Part shown: piece by piece, positions 26,951 to 35,040 of the stretch | Numbering within the stretch: the stretch's first letter is position 1 | Layout of the letters: the number at the start of each line of letters is the position of its first letter | Assembly (NCBI RefSeq): GCF_017310035.1 | Contig: NZ_CP022296.1 | Span: forward strand, 3,162,001-3,226,000 | Source: Nocardioides sp. S5 | GTDB lineage: Bacteria; Actinomycetota; Actinomycetes; Propionibacteriales; Nocardioidaceae | Reading direction: 5' to 3' | Length of the DNA: 64,000 nt | Notes under the pieces: generated by a model | Told to the model about the DNA's origin: nothing | Seen by the model: only the letters and a program-made list of their open reading frames with translations | Database searches by the model: none | Made by a program: the position numbers and the translations under genes

Positions 26951-27538
26951 TCAGTCCTGGTCGTGCTGGGGGTCGTGCTCGGTGTCCTGCTGGAGGTCCT
27001 GCAGCCCCGCCCAGCGCGGGTCGATCGGTGCGTCGTGCGAGTGGTCCGGGTCGTCCGCGAGCCGCGCACCACACTCGGTGCACAGTCCGGGGCAGTCCTC
27101 GGAGCACAGCGGCTGGAACGGCAGTGCGAGCACCACCGCGTCCCGCAGCAGGGGCTCGAGGTCGACCATGTCGTCCTCGAGCCGGCTGGTCTCGTCGTCG
27201 AGGTCACGGTCGTCGTGCTCCGTGGCCCTGTCGTGCTGGTCGGGGTAGACGTAGAGCTCCTGCAGCCGCGCGTGGATCTCGTCCTCGATCGGCTCCAGGC
27301 ACCGTACGCACTCCCCCGCGAGCGTGGCCGTGGCCGTGCCCGTGAGCAGCACGCCCTCCATGACCGCCTCCAGGCGCAGGTCGAGGTCGACCGGCGATCC
27401 TTCGGGGACAGAGAGGACTTCGATGCCAAGTTCTGCCGGCGCCGGCACTGTCAGCTCGACTTCACGCTGGGACCCCGGGCGGCGGCCGAGCTCGCGGGTG
27501 TCAAGCACGAGCGGCGCCCTCGGGTCCAGGCTGGTCAA
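26951..27538 (-). CDS. DUF177 (YceD) family protein
   Basis: A 195-residue YceD/DUF177 protein. This family is almost always encoded beside rpmF and is linked to 23S rRNA accumulation and ribosome assembly. Visible features: a first half with a GTATATLAGECVRCLEPIEDEI segment (CxxC), and a second cysteine cluster PLCSEDCPGLCTECGARL near 140-157 that could bind zinc; the C-terminus is rich in Asp, His and Gln. Start is TTG 27538 with GGGAG eight bases upstream. A good vegetative promoter lies at 27577-27605. First gene of DUF177-rpmF-rnc-mutM. Confidence 0.9.
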   Translation of the reverse strand: MTSLDPRAPLVLDTRELGRRPGSQREVELTVPAPAELGIEVLSVPEGSPVDLDLRLEAVMEGVLLTGTATATLAGECVRCLEPIEDEIHARLQELYVYPDQHDRATEHDDRDLDDETSRLEDDMVDLEPLLRDAVVLALPFQPLCSEDCPGLCTECGARLADDPDHSHDAPIDPRWAGLQDLQQDTEHDPQHDQD

Positions 27539-27576
27539 GACGAACTCCCACTACTGGACACAGACACAACCGGAGA

Positions 27577-27605
27577 ATCGTATCCGTCACGGTGTGGCGG
27601 GGCAA
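27577..27605 (-). promoter_or_regulatory. Vegetative promoter of DUF177-rpmF-rnc-mutM
   Basis: On the minus strand TTGCCC (27600-27605) and TACGAT (27577-27582) are separated by exactly 17 bases, close to the housekeeping sigma consensus. The implied start site is about 30 bases before the TTG start codon, leaving room for the GGGAG ribosome binding site. Confidence 0.65.
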
Positions 27606-27626
27606 AACGGGTGGGGGACGGGTCGC

Positions 27627-28112
27627 TCATCCCCGGCGCTCGGCCAGCCGGCGCACCAGCTGCTCGCGGACCGGCTCGGGCACCAGGCCGCGTACGTCGC
27701 CACCCAGCGCCGCGACCTCCTTGATCAGGCTGGAGGACACGAACGCGTTGCCGACCGCACCGGGGAGGAAGACTGTCTCGACGTCGGTGAGGTGTGAGTT
27801 CATCTGGGCCATCGGGAGCTCGTACTCGTAGTCGACGGCGCCACGCAGGCCCTTGACGATCGCGACAGCGTCGCTCTCGCGGCAGAAGTCCACGATCAGG
27901 CCGTCGAAGCCGGCGACCCGGACGTTGGCGATCGACGAGGTGGCCTCCTCGAGCATCGCGATGCGCTCGTCGGGGGTGAAGAGGCGGTTCTTGCTCATGT
28001 TGACGCCGATCGCGACCACGACCTCGTCGAACAGTCGGGCGGCCCGCCCGATGATGTCGAGGTGGCCGTTGGTCACCGGGTCGAAGGACCCGGGGCAGAC
28101 AGCGCGACGCAC
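27627..28112 (-). CDS. coaD: Phosphopantetheine adenylyltransferase
   Basis: A 161-residue CoaD, which transfers AMP from ATP to 4'-phosphopantetheine in coenzyme A synthesis. Nucleotidyltransferase motifs: [20 protein letters not shown] (residues 6-25, with the T/HxGH site), [14 protein letters not shown] near 42, [20 protein letters not shown] near 88-107 and the ISSS-like [17 protein letters not shown] near 128. GTG 28112 is the start: GAAGGA lies five bases upstream and the length equals the family norm; an earlier in-frame ATG at 28202 would overlap rsmD. Located in the common recG-rsmD-coaD order. Confidence 0.97.
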   Translation of the reverse strand: MRRAVCPGSFDPVTNGHLDIIGRAARLFDEVVVAIGVNMSKNRLFTPDERIAMLEEATSSIANVRVAGFDGLIVDFCRESDAVAIVKGLRGAVDYEYELPMAQMNSHLTDVETVFLPGAVGNAFVSSSLIKEVAALGGDVRGLVPEPVREQLVRRLAERRG

Positions 28113-28143
28113 AGGCGTCCTTCCCGTCGTGGAACGGTCCCGG

Positions 28144-28713
28144 TCAGGGCGCCGGGATGGCGTGACCGTACCAAAGCGCGGTCTCGCCGTAGCGCTTCGC
28201 ACGGTCCTCCTCGATCCCGTCCGGCCACGTGACCTTGCTGCGCTTCGCGGCCCGCTCGACGATCACGAGGGCGCCGGGGACGAGCCACCCGTGGGCGACG
28301 AGCGCGGTGAGGTCGGCGGTCACGTCGACGTCGGGCATCGGGTAGGGCGGGTCGGAGAAGACCACGTCGTAGGGGGCTGCCGGCGGCGAGGAGAGCACCG
28401 TGGCGACCGTGCCGGCGATCACCCGGGCCCGGGAGAAGCCGAGCGTGGCGGCGTTGCGGGTGATGAGGGCGGCCGTGCGCCGGTCCTGCTCGACCATCGT
28501 CACCACGCCCGCGCCGCGCGACCACGCCTCGAGGCCGACGGCCCCGGAGCCGGCGTAGAGGTCGAGGAACCGCAGCCCGTCGAGGGAGCCGGTGCGCGAC
28601 TCGACGGCCGAGAACAGCGCCTCGCGCACCCGGTCGCTCGTGGGTCGCGTCGTCTGGCCGCGGGGCGTCTCCAGACGCCGACCGCCGGCCGTTCCCCCGA
28701 TGATGCGAGTCAT
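28144..28713 (-). CDS. rsmD: 16S rRNA (guanine(966)-N2)-methyltransferase
   Basis: A 189-residue RsmD that methylates G966 of 16S rRNA in the assembled small subunit. It starts [19 protein letters not shown], as in the family, and has the SAM-binding [22 protein letters not shown] (near 48-69) and the catalytic [13 protein letters not shown] (DPPY motif, near 118). Start ATG 28713 is 10 bases after the recG stop. Followed by coaD after 31 bases. All key motifs are intact. Confidence 0.96.
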   Translation of the reverse strand: MTRIIGGTAGGRRLETPRGQTTRPTSDRVREALFSAVESRTGSLDGLRFLDLYAGSGAVGLEAWSRGAGVVTMVEQDRRTAALITRNAATLGFSRARVIAGTVATVLSSPPAAPYDVVFSDPPYPMPDVDVTADLTALVAHGWLVPGALVIVERAAKRSKVTWPDGIEEDRAKRYGETALWYGHAIPAP

Positions 28714-28723
28714 CTGCCCGTGC

Positions 28724-30931
28724 TCAGCCCTTCTCCATGAACTCCGACGCCGCCGAGCGCTCGACCTCGGCGACGGCGTCGGCGATGTCGGGCGCCTGCG
28801 CCAGCGCAGGATCTTCGGAGAGTAGCGCCTCCGCGGCCTCGCGGGCACGCACGATCGTCTTCTCGTCGCGCAGGACGCGCAAGGAGACGAGCCCTGAGCG
28901 GAAGCCGGACTGGCTGGCGCCGAGCACGTCGCCCTCGCGCCGCTGCTCGAGGTCGACCCGGCTCAGCTCGAAGCCGTCGGTGGTGGACGCGACGGCGTCG
29001 AGCCGGTCGCGTGCGGGCGAGCCGAGCTCGGCGTGGGAGACCAGCAGGCACAGCCCCGGCAGGCCGCCGCGGCCGACGCGACCGCGCAGCTGGTGCAGCT
29101 GGGAGACGCCGAAGCGGTCGGCGTCGAGGAGCACCATCGTGGTGGCGTTGTGCACGTCGACGCCGACCTCGATGACGGTCGTGGAGACGAGCACGTCGAC
29201 CTGGCCCGCGGCGAAGGCGCGCATCGTGCGGTCCTTGTCGTCGGGGGCCAGTCGGCCGTGGAGCACGGCGCTGCGCAGCCCCGCGAGCGGCCCCTCCGCG
29301 AGCTCCGCGTGCACCTCCTCGACCGCGGCCAGCGAGCGCTTCGGCGCGATCTCGGCGCCGTCCTCGTCGAGGTCGAGCTGGTCGCGCTCCCCCTCCTCGC
29401 CCGCGTCGCCGGAGATGCGCGGGCACACGACGTAGACCTGGTGGCCCTGCTCGACCTCCTCGCGCACGCGTTGCCAGACGCGGTCGATCCAGGTCGGCTG
29501 GTCGGCGAGCGGGACCACGTTGGTCTGGATGGGGGCGCGTCCCGCAGGCAGCTCGGCCAGCACCGAGGTCTCGAGGTCGCCGAAGACGGTCATCGCGACC
29601 GTGCGCGGGATCGGCGTCGCCGTCATGACCAGCACGTGCGGCGGGGTGCCGGCCTTGTCGGTCAGGGCGGCCCGCTGCTCCACGCCGAAGCGGTGCTGCT
29701 CGTCGACCACGACCAGACCGAGGTCGGCGAACTCCACGGTGTCCTGCAGCAGTGCGTGGGTGCCGATGACGATCCCGGCCTCGCCCGTCACGATCCGCAG
29801 CATCGCCTCCTGGCGGGCCGCGCGACCCATCGAGCCGGTGAGCAGCACGACGGAGGTGGCCTCGGCGGCCCCACCGAGCATCCCGCCCTGCGCGAGGTCG
29901 CCGAGCATCGCGGAGATGGAGCGGTGGTGCTGCTGGGCCAGGACCTCGGTCGGGGCGAGCAGCGCCGCCTGACCGCCGGAGTCGACGACCTGGAGCATCG
30001 CGCGCAGCGCCACCAACGTCTTGCCGGAGCCGACCTCGCCCTGGAGCAGACGGTTCATCGGGTGGTCGCGGGCCAGCTCGCCGGCGACCACCTCGCCGAT
30101 CTCACGCTGTCCCCCGGTGAGCTCGAACGGCAGCCGTGCGTCGAAGGCCGCCAGCAGCCCGTCGGGCCGACCGGCGCGCGAGCGGGCACCTTGTTCGCGG
30201 TGCGCGGCGCGGCGCCGCGCAAGCACCAGCTGGAGCACCAGCGCCTCCTCGAAGCGGAACCGCTTCTGCGCCGCTCCGAGCTGGCTCCAGTCGTCGGGAC
30301 CGTGGATCCACCGGAGTGCCTGCATCACCGTCAGCAGCTCGAAGCGCTCCCGGAGCTCGGGGGTGAAGACGTCGGGCACACCGGTGACCAGGTCGAGGGT
30401 GGCGGCGATGACCTTCTGGAGGTCCCACGTGTAGAGCTTCGCGGTGAGCGGGTAGACCGGGATCAGCTTGCTGAGCATCGCCCCCTCGTCACCGTCGAGG
30501 GCGAAGCCGTGGGCCTGCTCGAGCTGCCAGCTGCCGCGGAACTGCTTGGCCTTGCCGGTGAACAGCGCCCTGCTCCCCCACCCGAACTCGGCCTCGTGCC
30601 GGTCCGCGAGGTTCTTGTAGGGGCTGAACAGCGTCACCGAGAAGTCGGGGCCGTCGGTGCGCAGGCGGATCGTCGTACGCCACTGGCGACGGTTGCCGGC
30701 GCTGAACGGGGCGCTGGAGCACGAGCGCACCTCCCCCACGATGGTGAGCTGCTCGCCGACGACCGGGGTGGCGACCTCGGAGAGCTCGGTGGCGGCGACG
30801 TAGCGGCGCGGGAAGTGGCGCAGCAGGTCACCGACCGTGCGCAGGCCGAGGCCCTCCTCGGCGAGCTTGCGCTTCTTGTGCGAGCTGCCGAAGACCGCCC
30901 CGATCGGGCTGTCCGGCGTGATGGCGACCAT
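28724..30931 (-). CDS. recG: ATP-dependent DNA helicase RecG
   Basis: A 735-residue RecG that remodels stalled forks and Holliday junctions. The N-terminal wedge/OB domain (about 55-190) has VGDLLRHFPRRYV; the helicase core has Walker A LLQGEVGSGKTLVAL (near 300), DEQH box VVVDEQHRFGVEQR (near 410), VMTATPIPRTVAMTVFGD and the RecG-specific C-terminal part QLRGRVGRGGLPGLCLLV with the QxxGRxGR motif. GVPDVF and the TRG helical hairpin region are also recognisable. Translation start ATG 30931 is 10 bases after the DAK2 gene stop, so it belongs to the DAK2-recG-rsmD-coaD unit. Confidence 0.97.
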   Translation of the reverse strand: MVAITPDSPIGAVFGSSHKKRKLAEEGLGLRTVGDLLRHFPRRYVAATELSEVATPVVGEQLTIVGEVRSCSSAPFSAGNRRQWRTTIRLRTDGPDFSVTLFSPYKNLADRHEAEFGWGSRALFTGKAKQFRGSWQLEQAHGFALDGDEGAMLSKLIPVYPLTAKLYTWDLQKVIAATLDLVTGVPDVFTPELRERFELLTVMQALRWIHGPDDWSQLGAAQKRFRFEEALVLQLVLARRRAAHREQGARSRAGRPDGLLAAFDARLPFELTGGQREIGEVVAGELARDHPMNRLLQGEVGSGKTLVALRAMLQVVDSGGQAALLAPTEVLAQQHHRSISAMLGDLAQGGMLGGAAEATSVVLLTGSMGRAARQEAMLRIVTGEAGIVIGTHALLQDTVEFADLGLVVVDEQHRFGVEQRAALTDKAGTPPHVLVMTATPIPRTVAMTVFGDLETSVLAELPAGRAPIQTNVVPLADQPTWIDRVWQRVREEVEQGHQVYVVCPRISGDAGEEGERDQLDLDEDGAEIAPKRSLAAVEEVHAELAEGPLAGLRSAVLHGRLAPDDKDRTMRAFAAGQVDVLVSTTVIEVGVDVHNATTMVLLDADRFGVSQLHQLRGRVGRGGLPGLCLLVSHAELGSPARDRLDAVASTTDGFELSRVDLEQRREGDVLGASQSGFRSGLVSLRVLRDEKTIVRAREAAEALLSEDPALAQAPDIADAVAEVERSAASEFMEKG

Positions 30932-30940
30932 GGACGGCGC

Positions 30941-32599
30941 TCACTCGACGCTGACGAGCAGCGGGTAGCGGGGCTGGCCTCCGTGGTGGACGGCGACGTC
31001 GACGTGGGGGTGGCGCTCCTCGACATGGGCCGCGACGGCCGCAGCGAGCTCGACCCCACCCTCGCCGGAGACGATCGTGACCAGCTCGCCGCCACCGGCG
31101 AGCAGCCGCTCGAGGACCTCGTCGGCCACCACCTCGAGGTCGGAGCCGACGACGGCGAAGTCACCGGCCACCACGCCGAGCGCGTCACCGGGCTCGCACG
31201 GGCCGGCCATCGTGATGGCCTGGCGCGCGGCGACGGTGACCGCGCCGTGGCGCGCGTGGCGGGCGGTCGCGGTCATCTCCCGGACGTCGGCGTCGAACGC
31301 GCGCCCGGGCTCGTGCACGGAGATCGCGGCCAGGCCCTGCACCTGCGCCTGGGTGGAGATCACCTCCACGGAGATGTCGTGCTCGGCCTCGGCGGTGCGC
31401 GCGGCGATCTCCGCGGCACGGACGGTGTCGCTGTCGTTGGGCAGCACGACGACCTCCGCAGCACCGCACCCGGTGATGGCCTCGAGCAGCTGCCCGGTCG
31501 AGGGACGCTGGCCCGGCCCGCCCTCGACCACGACCGCACCCGCTGACTCGAAGAGCTCGGCCAGGCCGGGGCCGGCCGCCACGGCGACGACCCTGCGCCC
31601 GGCGCGGTCCGACGTGCGCTGGCGTGCGGCGGCCACCTGCTCGGCGAAGTGGGTGACGCGGATCCGGTGCGGGCGGCCGGCGCTGATCCCGGCCTCGATC
31701 GCGGCACCGACGTCGTCGACGTGGACGTGGACGTTCCACAACCCGTCGCCGCCGACCACGACGAGGCTGTCACCCAGGCCCGCCAGGGCGCGGCGCAGCT
31801 CGCCGATGCGCTCGTCCTCGACGTCCACGCCGACGTCGAGGAGGTACATCACCTCGTAGCCGGGGCCGTCCTCGGTGAGGTCGTCGCCGGGCACGGCAGG
31901 GGCTGCGACGGGGATGAGGTGGGTGCCGATGGGCGTGGTCCACGGCATCGGTCGGCGACCGGTCGCGGTGGTCTCGACCGCGTCGAGCACGACCGTGAGG
32001 CCGCGGCCCCCCGCGTCGACGACGCCCGCCTGGGCCAGCACGGCCAGCTGCTCCGGCGTACGCGCAAGAGCGGTGCGGGCCGCTGCCGCAGCCGCGGTGA
32101 AGACGTCGCGGGCTCGGGCGCCCGAACGTTCGGCGACGGCCAGCGCGGCGTCGGACGCGGCGCGGGCGACGGTGAGGATGGTGCCCTCGACCGGCACGCC
32201 GACCGCGGCGTAGCTGGCGTCGGTGGCCGCGGCCATCGCCGCGGCGACGGTCCGGGCGCGACGGTCCTCCAGCCCCGCGGCGGCGAGGTGGGTGACGTAG
32301 CCGCGGAGCATCTGGCTGAGGATCACGCCCGAGTTGCCGCGCGCCCCCATCAGCGCGGCGCGCGCCAGGAGCGCCATGCCCGCCTCGAGAGCCAGGTCGG
32401 GATCGGCTGCACGGGCGGCGCGCAGCTCGTCGCGGGCCGCGGAGACGGTGAGGAACATGTTGGTGCCGGTGTCACCGTCGGGCACGGGGTAGACGTTGAG
32501 CGCGTCGATCTCCTCGCGCGCCGAGGACAGCGCGTCGGTGGCGATGTCGACGAACCGGGCGACCGCGTCGAGGGTGATGCCGTGGGTGACTGGCTCCAT
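30941..32599 (-). CDS. DAK2 domain fatty acid kinase-like protein
   Basis: A 552-residue YloV/FakA-type protein. The N-terminal DAK2 (DhaL) kinase domain spans about 10-205, with the Mg-ATP binding pattern NVYPVPDGDTGTNMFLT (aspartates near 38-42) and MGARGNSGVILSQMLRGY. A middle domain and a C-terminal DegV-like/DAK1-like domain follow (YEVMYLLDVGVDVEDERIGE, then VLPNDSDTVRAAE near 375). In Firmicutes FakA phosphorylates fatty acids bound to FakB (DegV). Whether the actinobacterial form does the same is inferred. ATG 32599 begins the operon running to coaD. Divergent from rpmB across 242 bases. Confidence 0.9.
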   Translation of the reverse strand: MEPVTHGITLDAVARFVDIATDALSSAREEIDALNVYPVPDGDTGTNMFLTVSAARDELRAARAADPDLALEAGMALLARAALMGARGNSGVILSQMLRGYVTHLAAAGLEDRRARTVAAAMAAATDASYAAVGVPVEGTILTVARAASDAALAVAERSGARARDVFTAAAAAARTALARTPEQLAVLAQAGVVDAGGRGLTVVLDAVETTATGRRPMPWTTPIGTHLIPVAAPAVPGDDLTEDGPGYEVMYLLDVGVDVEDERIGELRRALAGLGDSLVVVGGDGLWNVHVHVDDVGAAIEAGISAGRPHRIRVTHFAEQVAAARQRTSDRAGRRVVAVAAGPGLAELFESAGAVVVEGGPGQRPSTGQLLEAITGCGAAEVVVLPNDSDTVRAAEIAARTAEAEHDISVEVISTQAQVQGLAAISVHEPGRAFDADVREMTATARHARHGAVTVAARQAITMAGPCEPGDALGVVAGDFAVVGSDLEVVADEVLERLLAGGGELVTIVSGEGGVELAAAVAAHVEERHPHVDVAVHHGGQPRYPLLVSVE

Positions 32600-32841
32600 C
32601 GAGTCGGTGTGCTCCCGGGTGTGCTCCGGCCGCCGTGCGGGTCGGTCGTGTCTGGTGTGCTGGGCCTGGCTGGTGCGACCATGTGTCGCGCGCCACAGGG
32701 TAGTGCCCCTGTCCGACCGTGCCTGCGATTTCCTCCCCCGGACGGTCCTCGGCTACTCTTCTGCGGTTGCCTGTTGCTGCCACCTGGCGGTGTGCAGGCT
32801 GTGGATCTCTCTATCAAACCTCGAACGGATCGGAGTGCACG
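32600..32841 (+). other. Divergent intergenic region, DAK2 gene / rpmB
   Basis: This 242-base stretch is the longest without a gene in the window. It must hold the promoters for the DAK2-recG unit (minus) and rpmB (plus). I see a CGGAG ribosome binding site at 32831-32835 for rpmB. A TACTCT hexamer at 32754-32759 is a possible rpmB -10, but its -35 is poor. No repeat or RNA gene is evident. Confidence 0.4.
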
Positions 32842-33027
32842 GTGGCTGCCGTCTGCGACATCTGCGCCAAGAAGCCGGGCTTCGGAAACAACCGTCCCTG
32901 GTCGCGCAAGATCACGAAGCGTCGCTTCAACCCCAACATCCAGCGCGTCCGGGCGACCGTGAACGGCACGCCCAAGCGCCTCAACGTCTGCACCGGCTGC
33001 CTCAAGGCCGGCAAGGTCTCCCGCTGA
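32842..33027 (+). CDS. rpmB: 50S ribosomal protein L28
   Basis: A 61-residue L28 protein of the large ribosomal subunit. Two CxxC pairs, VCDICAKKPGFGN (residues 4-16) and VCTGCLKAGKV at the C-terminus, mark the zinc-binding form. The sequence KKPGFGNNRPWSRKITKRRF is typical. Start is GTG 32842, with CGGAG seven bases upstream; downstream ATG codons are absent. It is a single-gene transcript ending in a strong terminator at 33044-33076. Confidence 0.97.
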   Translation: MAAVCDICAKKPGFGNNRPWSRKITKRRFNPNIQRVRATVNGTPKRLNVCTGCLKAGKVSR

Positions 33028-33043
33028 CCTGACCAGACTTCTG

Positions 33044-33076
33044 CAAGACCCCCGTCGCGCTGCGGCGGGGGTCTTG
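33044..33076 (+). terminator. rpmB terminator hairpin
   Basis: An 11-bp stem CAAGACCCCCG / CGGGGGTCTTG with an eleven-base loop begins 17 bases after the rpmB stop. The U-run after it is weak (TGTGCGTGTG), as often in GC-rich actinobacteria. Confidence 0.7.
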
Positions 33077-33104
33077 TGCGTGTGGGGAGTCAGTCCTGTT
33101 TCGT

Positions 33105-33188
33105 GATCCCCGGCTGACCGGCTCTTCCTGAGGTTGTCAGGCCGTGCAAGGGCCGACAACCTCAGCGATCCCCGGTCAGCCGGGGATC
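33105..33188. repeat. Nested inverted-repeat element (84 bp)
   Basis: Outer arms of 17 bp, GATCCCCGGCTGACCGG (33105-33121) and its exact complement (33172-33188), enclose inner arms of 11 bp, CTGAGGTTGTC (33128-33138) and GACAACCTCAG (33155-33165), with a GGCC/GGCC pair at the tip. The right arm can also form its own hairpin GATCCCCGG-TCAG-CCGGGGATC (33167-33188). It lies between the convergent genes rpmB and thiL. It may be a bidirectional terminator or a REP/MITE-like mobile repeat; copy number elsewhere in the genome would decide. Confidence 0.75.
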
Positions 33189-33199
33189 CCTCAACGAGC

Positions 33200-34150
33200 T
33201 CAGAAGTGGGTCCAGCCGGTGGGCCCGTCGTACGCCGCGCCGTCGACCGTCACGCCCTCGCCCTCGCGCACGTCGCCGACGACCTGCCAGCCGCCCGGCA
33301 CGGCCGCCGTGTCGGGGAAGGTCGCGAGAAGTGCATGGTCGTCTCCCCCGCCGAGGATGAACTGCATCGGGTCCGCGCCCAGCGCGGCGCCGACCGCCTG
33401 GAGCGGCTCGGGGATCGCGAAGGCGTCGGTGCGTACGTCGATGGCCACGCCGCTCGACTCCGCCAGGTGACCGGCCTCGGCGACGAGTCCGTCGGAGATG
33501 TCGATGAGGGAGGTCGCGCCGGCCTCGGCGGCCTGCTTGCCGGCGGCGTACGGCGGCTCGGGGCGGCGGTAGGCCTCGACGAGCACCCGCGGCGAGCGGA
33601 ACCCGCGCCCGAGGACGGCCAGGCCACCGGCGGCCCAGCCCTGCCGACCGACAAGGGCGAGGACGTCGCCCGGCTGGGCACCGGAGCGGAGCACGGGCGC
33701 CTGGGTGCACTGCCCCAGCACGGTCACCGCGATCACCAACTGGTCGGCGCGGGTGAGGTCGCCGCCGACCACGGTGGCGCCGACGCTCGCGCACTCCTCG
33801 GCGAAGCCCCGGGCGAAGTCGAGCGCCCACGCCACGGGCAGGTCTGCAGGGGCGGCCAGACCGATCGTGAGGTGGCGCGCGGTGCCGCCCATGGCGTTGA
33901 TGTCGGAGAGGTTCTGGGCCGCGGCGCGGTGGCCGACGTCGGCGGCGCTGGCCCAGTCGCGGCGGAAGTGGCGACCCTCGACGACCAGGTCCGTCGACAC
34001 CACCACGTGGCCGTGCTTGATGCGCAGGACGGCGGCGTCGTCGCCCGGTCCGACCAGCACGTGCTCGTCGCCCTCGAAGATCTTCACGAGCTCGGAGATC
34101 AGGCCGAACTCACCTGCCTCGCCGAGGGTCGCGTCCGGAGTGAGGGCCAT
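33200..34150 (-). CDS. thiL: Thiamine-phosphate kinase
   Basis: A 316-residue ThiL that phosphorylates thiamine monophosphate to the active cofactor thiamine diphosphate. It has the AIRS/PurM-type fold with GEFGLISELVKIF at the N-terminus, the Mg-ATP motifs VLVGPGDDAAVLRI (near 38) and VSTDLVVEGRHFRRDW (near 58-73), NLSDINAMGG, GGDLTRADQLVI and SLIDISDGLVAEAGHLA. Start ATG 34150 fits the family; an in-frame ATG at 34192 would add 14 residues. It is divergent from the Lrp-domain gene. The gene is commonly near ddl and the DUF3515 gene in actinobacteria, as here. Confidence 0.95.
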   Translation of the reverse strand: MALTPDATLGEAGEFGLISELVKIFEGDEHVLVGPGDDAAVLRIKHGHVVVSTDLVVEGRHFRRDWASAADVGHRAAAQNLSDINAMGGTARHLTIGLAAPADLPVAWALDFARGFAEECASVGATVVGGDLTRADQLVIAVTVLGQCTQAPVLRSGAQPGDVLALVGRQGWAAGGLAVLGRGFRSPRVLVEAYRRPEPPYAAGKQAAEAGATSLIDISDGLVAEAGHLAESSGVAIDVRTDAFAIPEPLQAVGAALGADPMQFILGGGDDHALLATFPDTAAVPGGWQVVGDVREGEGVTVDGAAYDGPTGWTHF

Positions 34151-34266
34151 GGCTCCATCCCACCAGACAGCGCGGTGATCACAGTCACCCATCCCCTGTC
34201 GGCCCGCCCGCGCCGCGCGGTAGGTTGACCCCGACACACCCGCTGAACGAGACCGAGGAGTCCACG

Positions 34267-34503
34267 ATGGTCGTCCAGGCCTACATCCTGATCCAGACCG
34301 ACGTCGGCAAGGCCGCCGAGGTGGCCAAGGCCATCGCGCAGGTCAGCGGCGTCACGCTTGCTGAGGACGTCACCGGTCCCTACGACGTGATCGTCCGCGC
34401 CGAGGCGAAGAACGTCGACGAGCTGGGCAAGCTGGTGGTGTCGAAGGTGCAGAACCTCGACGGCATCACCCGCACCCTGACCTGCCCGGTCGTCCACATC
34501 TGA
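34267..34503 (+). CDS. Lrp/AsnC ligand-binding (RAM) domain protein
   Basis: A 78-residue stand-alone RAM (Lrp/AsnC C-terminal, ACT-like) domain with no DNA-binding part. It starts MVVQAYILIQTDVGKAAEVA and has the typical DVTGPYDVIVRAEAKNVDEL segment. Such proteins may bind amino acids or act by pairing with full-length Lrp regulators. ATG 34267 is fixed by a GAGGAG site seven bases upstream; an ATG at 34225 has none. Located next to thiL and DUF3515 in a conserved actinobacterial neighbourhood. Confidence 0.92.
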   Translation: MVVQAYILIQTDVGKAAEVAKAIAQVSGVTLAEDVTGPYDVIVRAEAKNVDELGKLVVSKVQNLDGITRTLTCPVVHI

Positions 34504-34523
34504 TCCGCACCGACACGAACCAC

Positions 34524-35030
34524 GTGCACCCTCGCCGACGCCTCGGCCCCTCCACGGGCCGGGGCGTCGTCGCGTCCGCGGCCGCCTGCCTCGCCCTGGC
34601 GGCCTGCAGTCCCGGGGCGGTCAGCATCGAGCAGCACGACCTCTCCGCTGCCGACCGGGCAGCGTGCGAAGCGCTCGTCGCGGACCTGCCCGACACCCTC
34701 GCCGGCCAGACGCAGACCGAGGTCGAGCCCGACGGCGGGCCGGGTGCGGCGTGGGGCGATCCGGCGTACGTCCTCACGTGCGGTGTCCCGGAGCCCGACG
34801 ACTACGAGCCGACCGCCGAGTGCAGCGTCATCGCGGGCGTGGGGTGGTACGTCACCGACGACCAGCTCAGCGACCTGTCCGAGGACGCGACACCGATCGC
34901 GCTGACCCGTACGCCCTACGTCGAGGTGCGGGTTCCTGCCGACTACCGCACCGAGGGCATCGACCGTGCCCTCGCCGAGCTCGCGCCGCTCCTGGAGGAG
35001 CACCTGGACGAAGGCGTGCCTTGCCTCTAG
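34524..35030 (+). CDS. DUF3515 family lipoprotein
   Basis: A 168-residue predicted lipoprotein. After an Arg-rich start comes a hydrophobic stretch ending in the lipobox LAAC (cysteine near residue 28), so it is anchored to the outer face of the membrane. The mature domain belongs to DUF3515, with CEALVADLPDTLAGQ, AWGDPAYVLTCGVPEP and a C-terminal PVPCL-like GVPCL; cysteines at about 49, 86, 99 and 167 may pair. Function unknown. GTG 34524 starts 20 bases after the preceding gene. Convergent with ddl. Confidence 0.88.
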   Translation: MHPRRRLGPSTGRGVVASAAACLALAACSPGAVSIEQHDLSAADRAACEALVADLPDTLAGQTQTEVEPDGGPGAAWGDPAYVLTCGVPEPDDYEPTAECSVIAGVGWYVTDDQLSDLSEDATPIALTRTPYVEVRVPADYRTEGIDRALAELAPLLEEHLDEGVPCL

Positions 35031-35040
35031 CCCCGGCGCG

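Noticed and set aside
29033..31546. An 837-codon plus-strand open frame opposite recG and the DAK2 gene
   Set aside because: Low-complexity shadow of two well conserved minus-strand genes.
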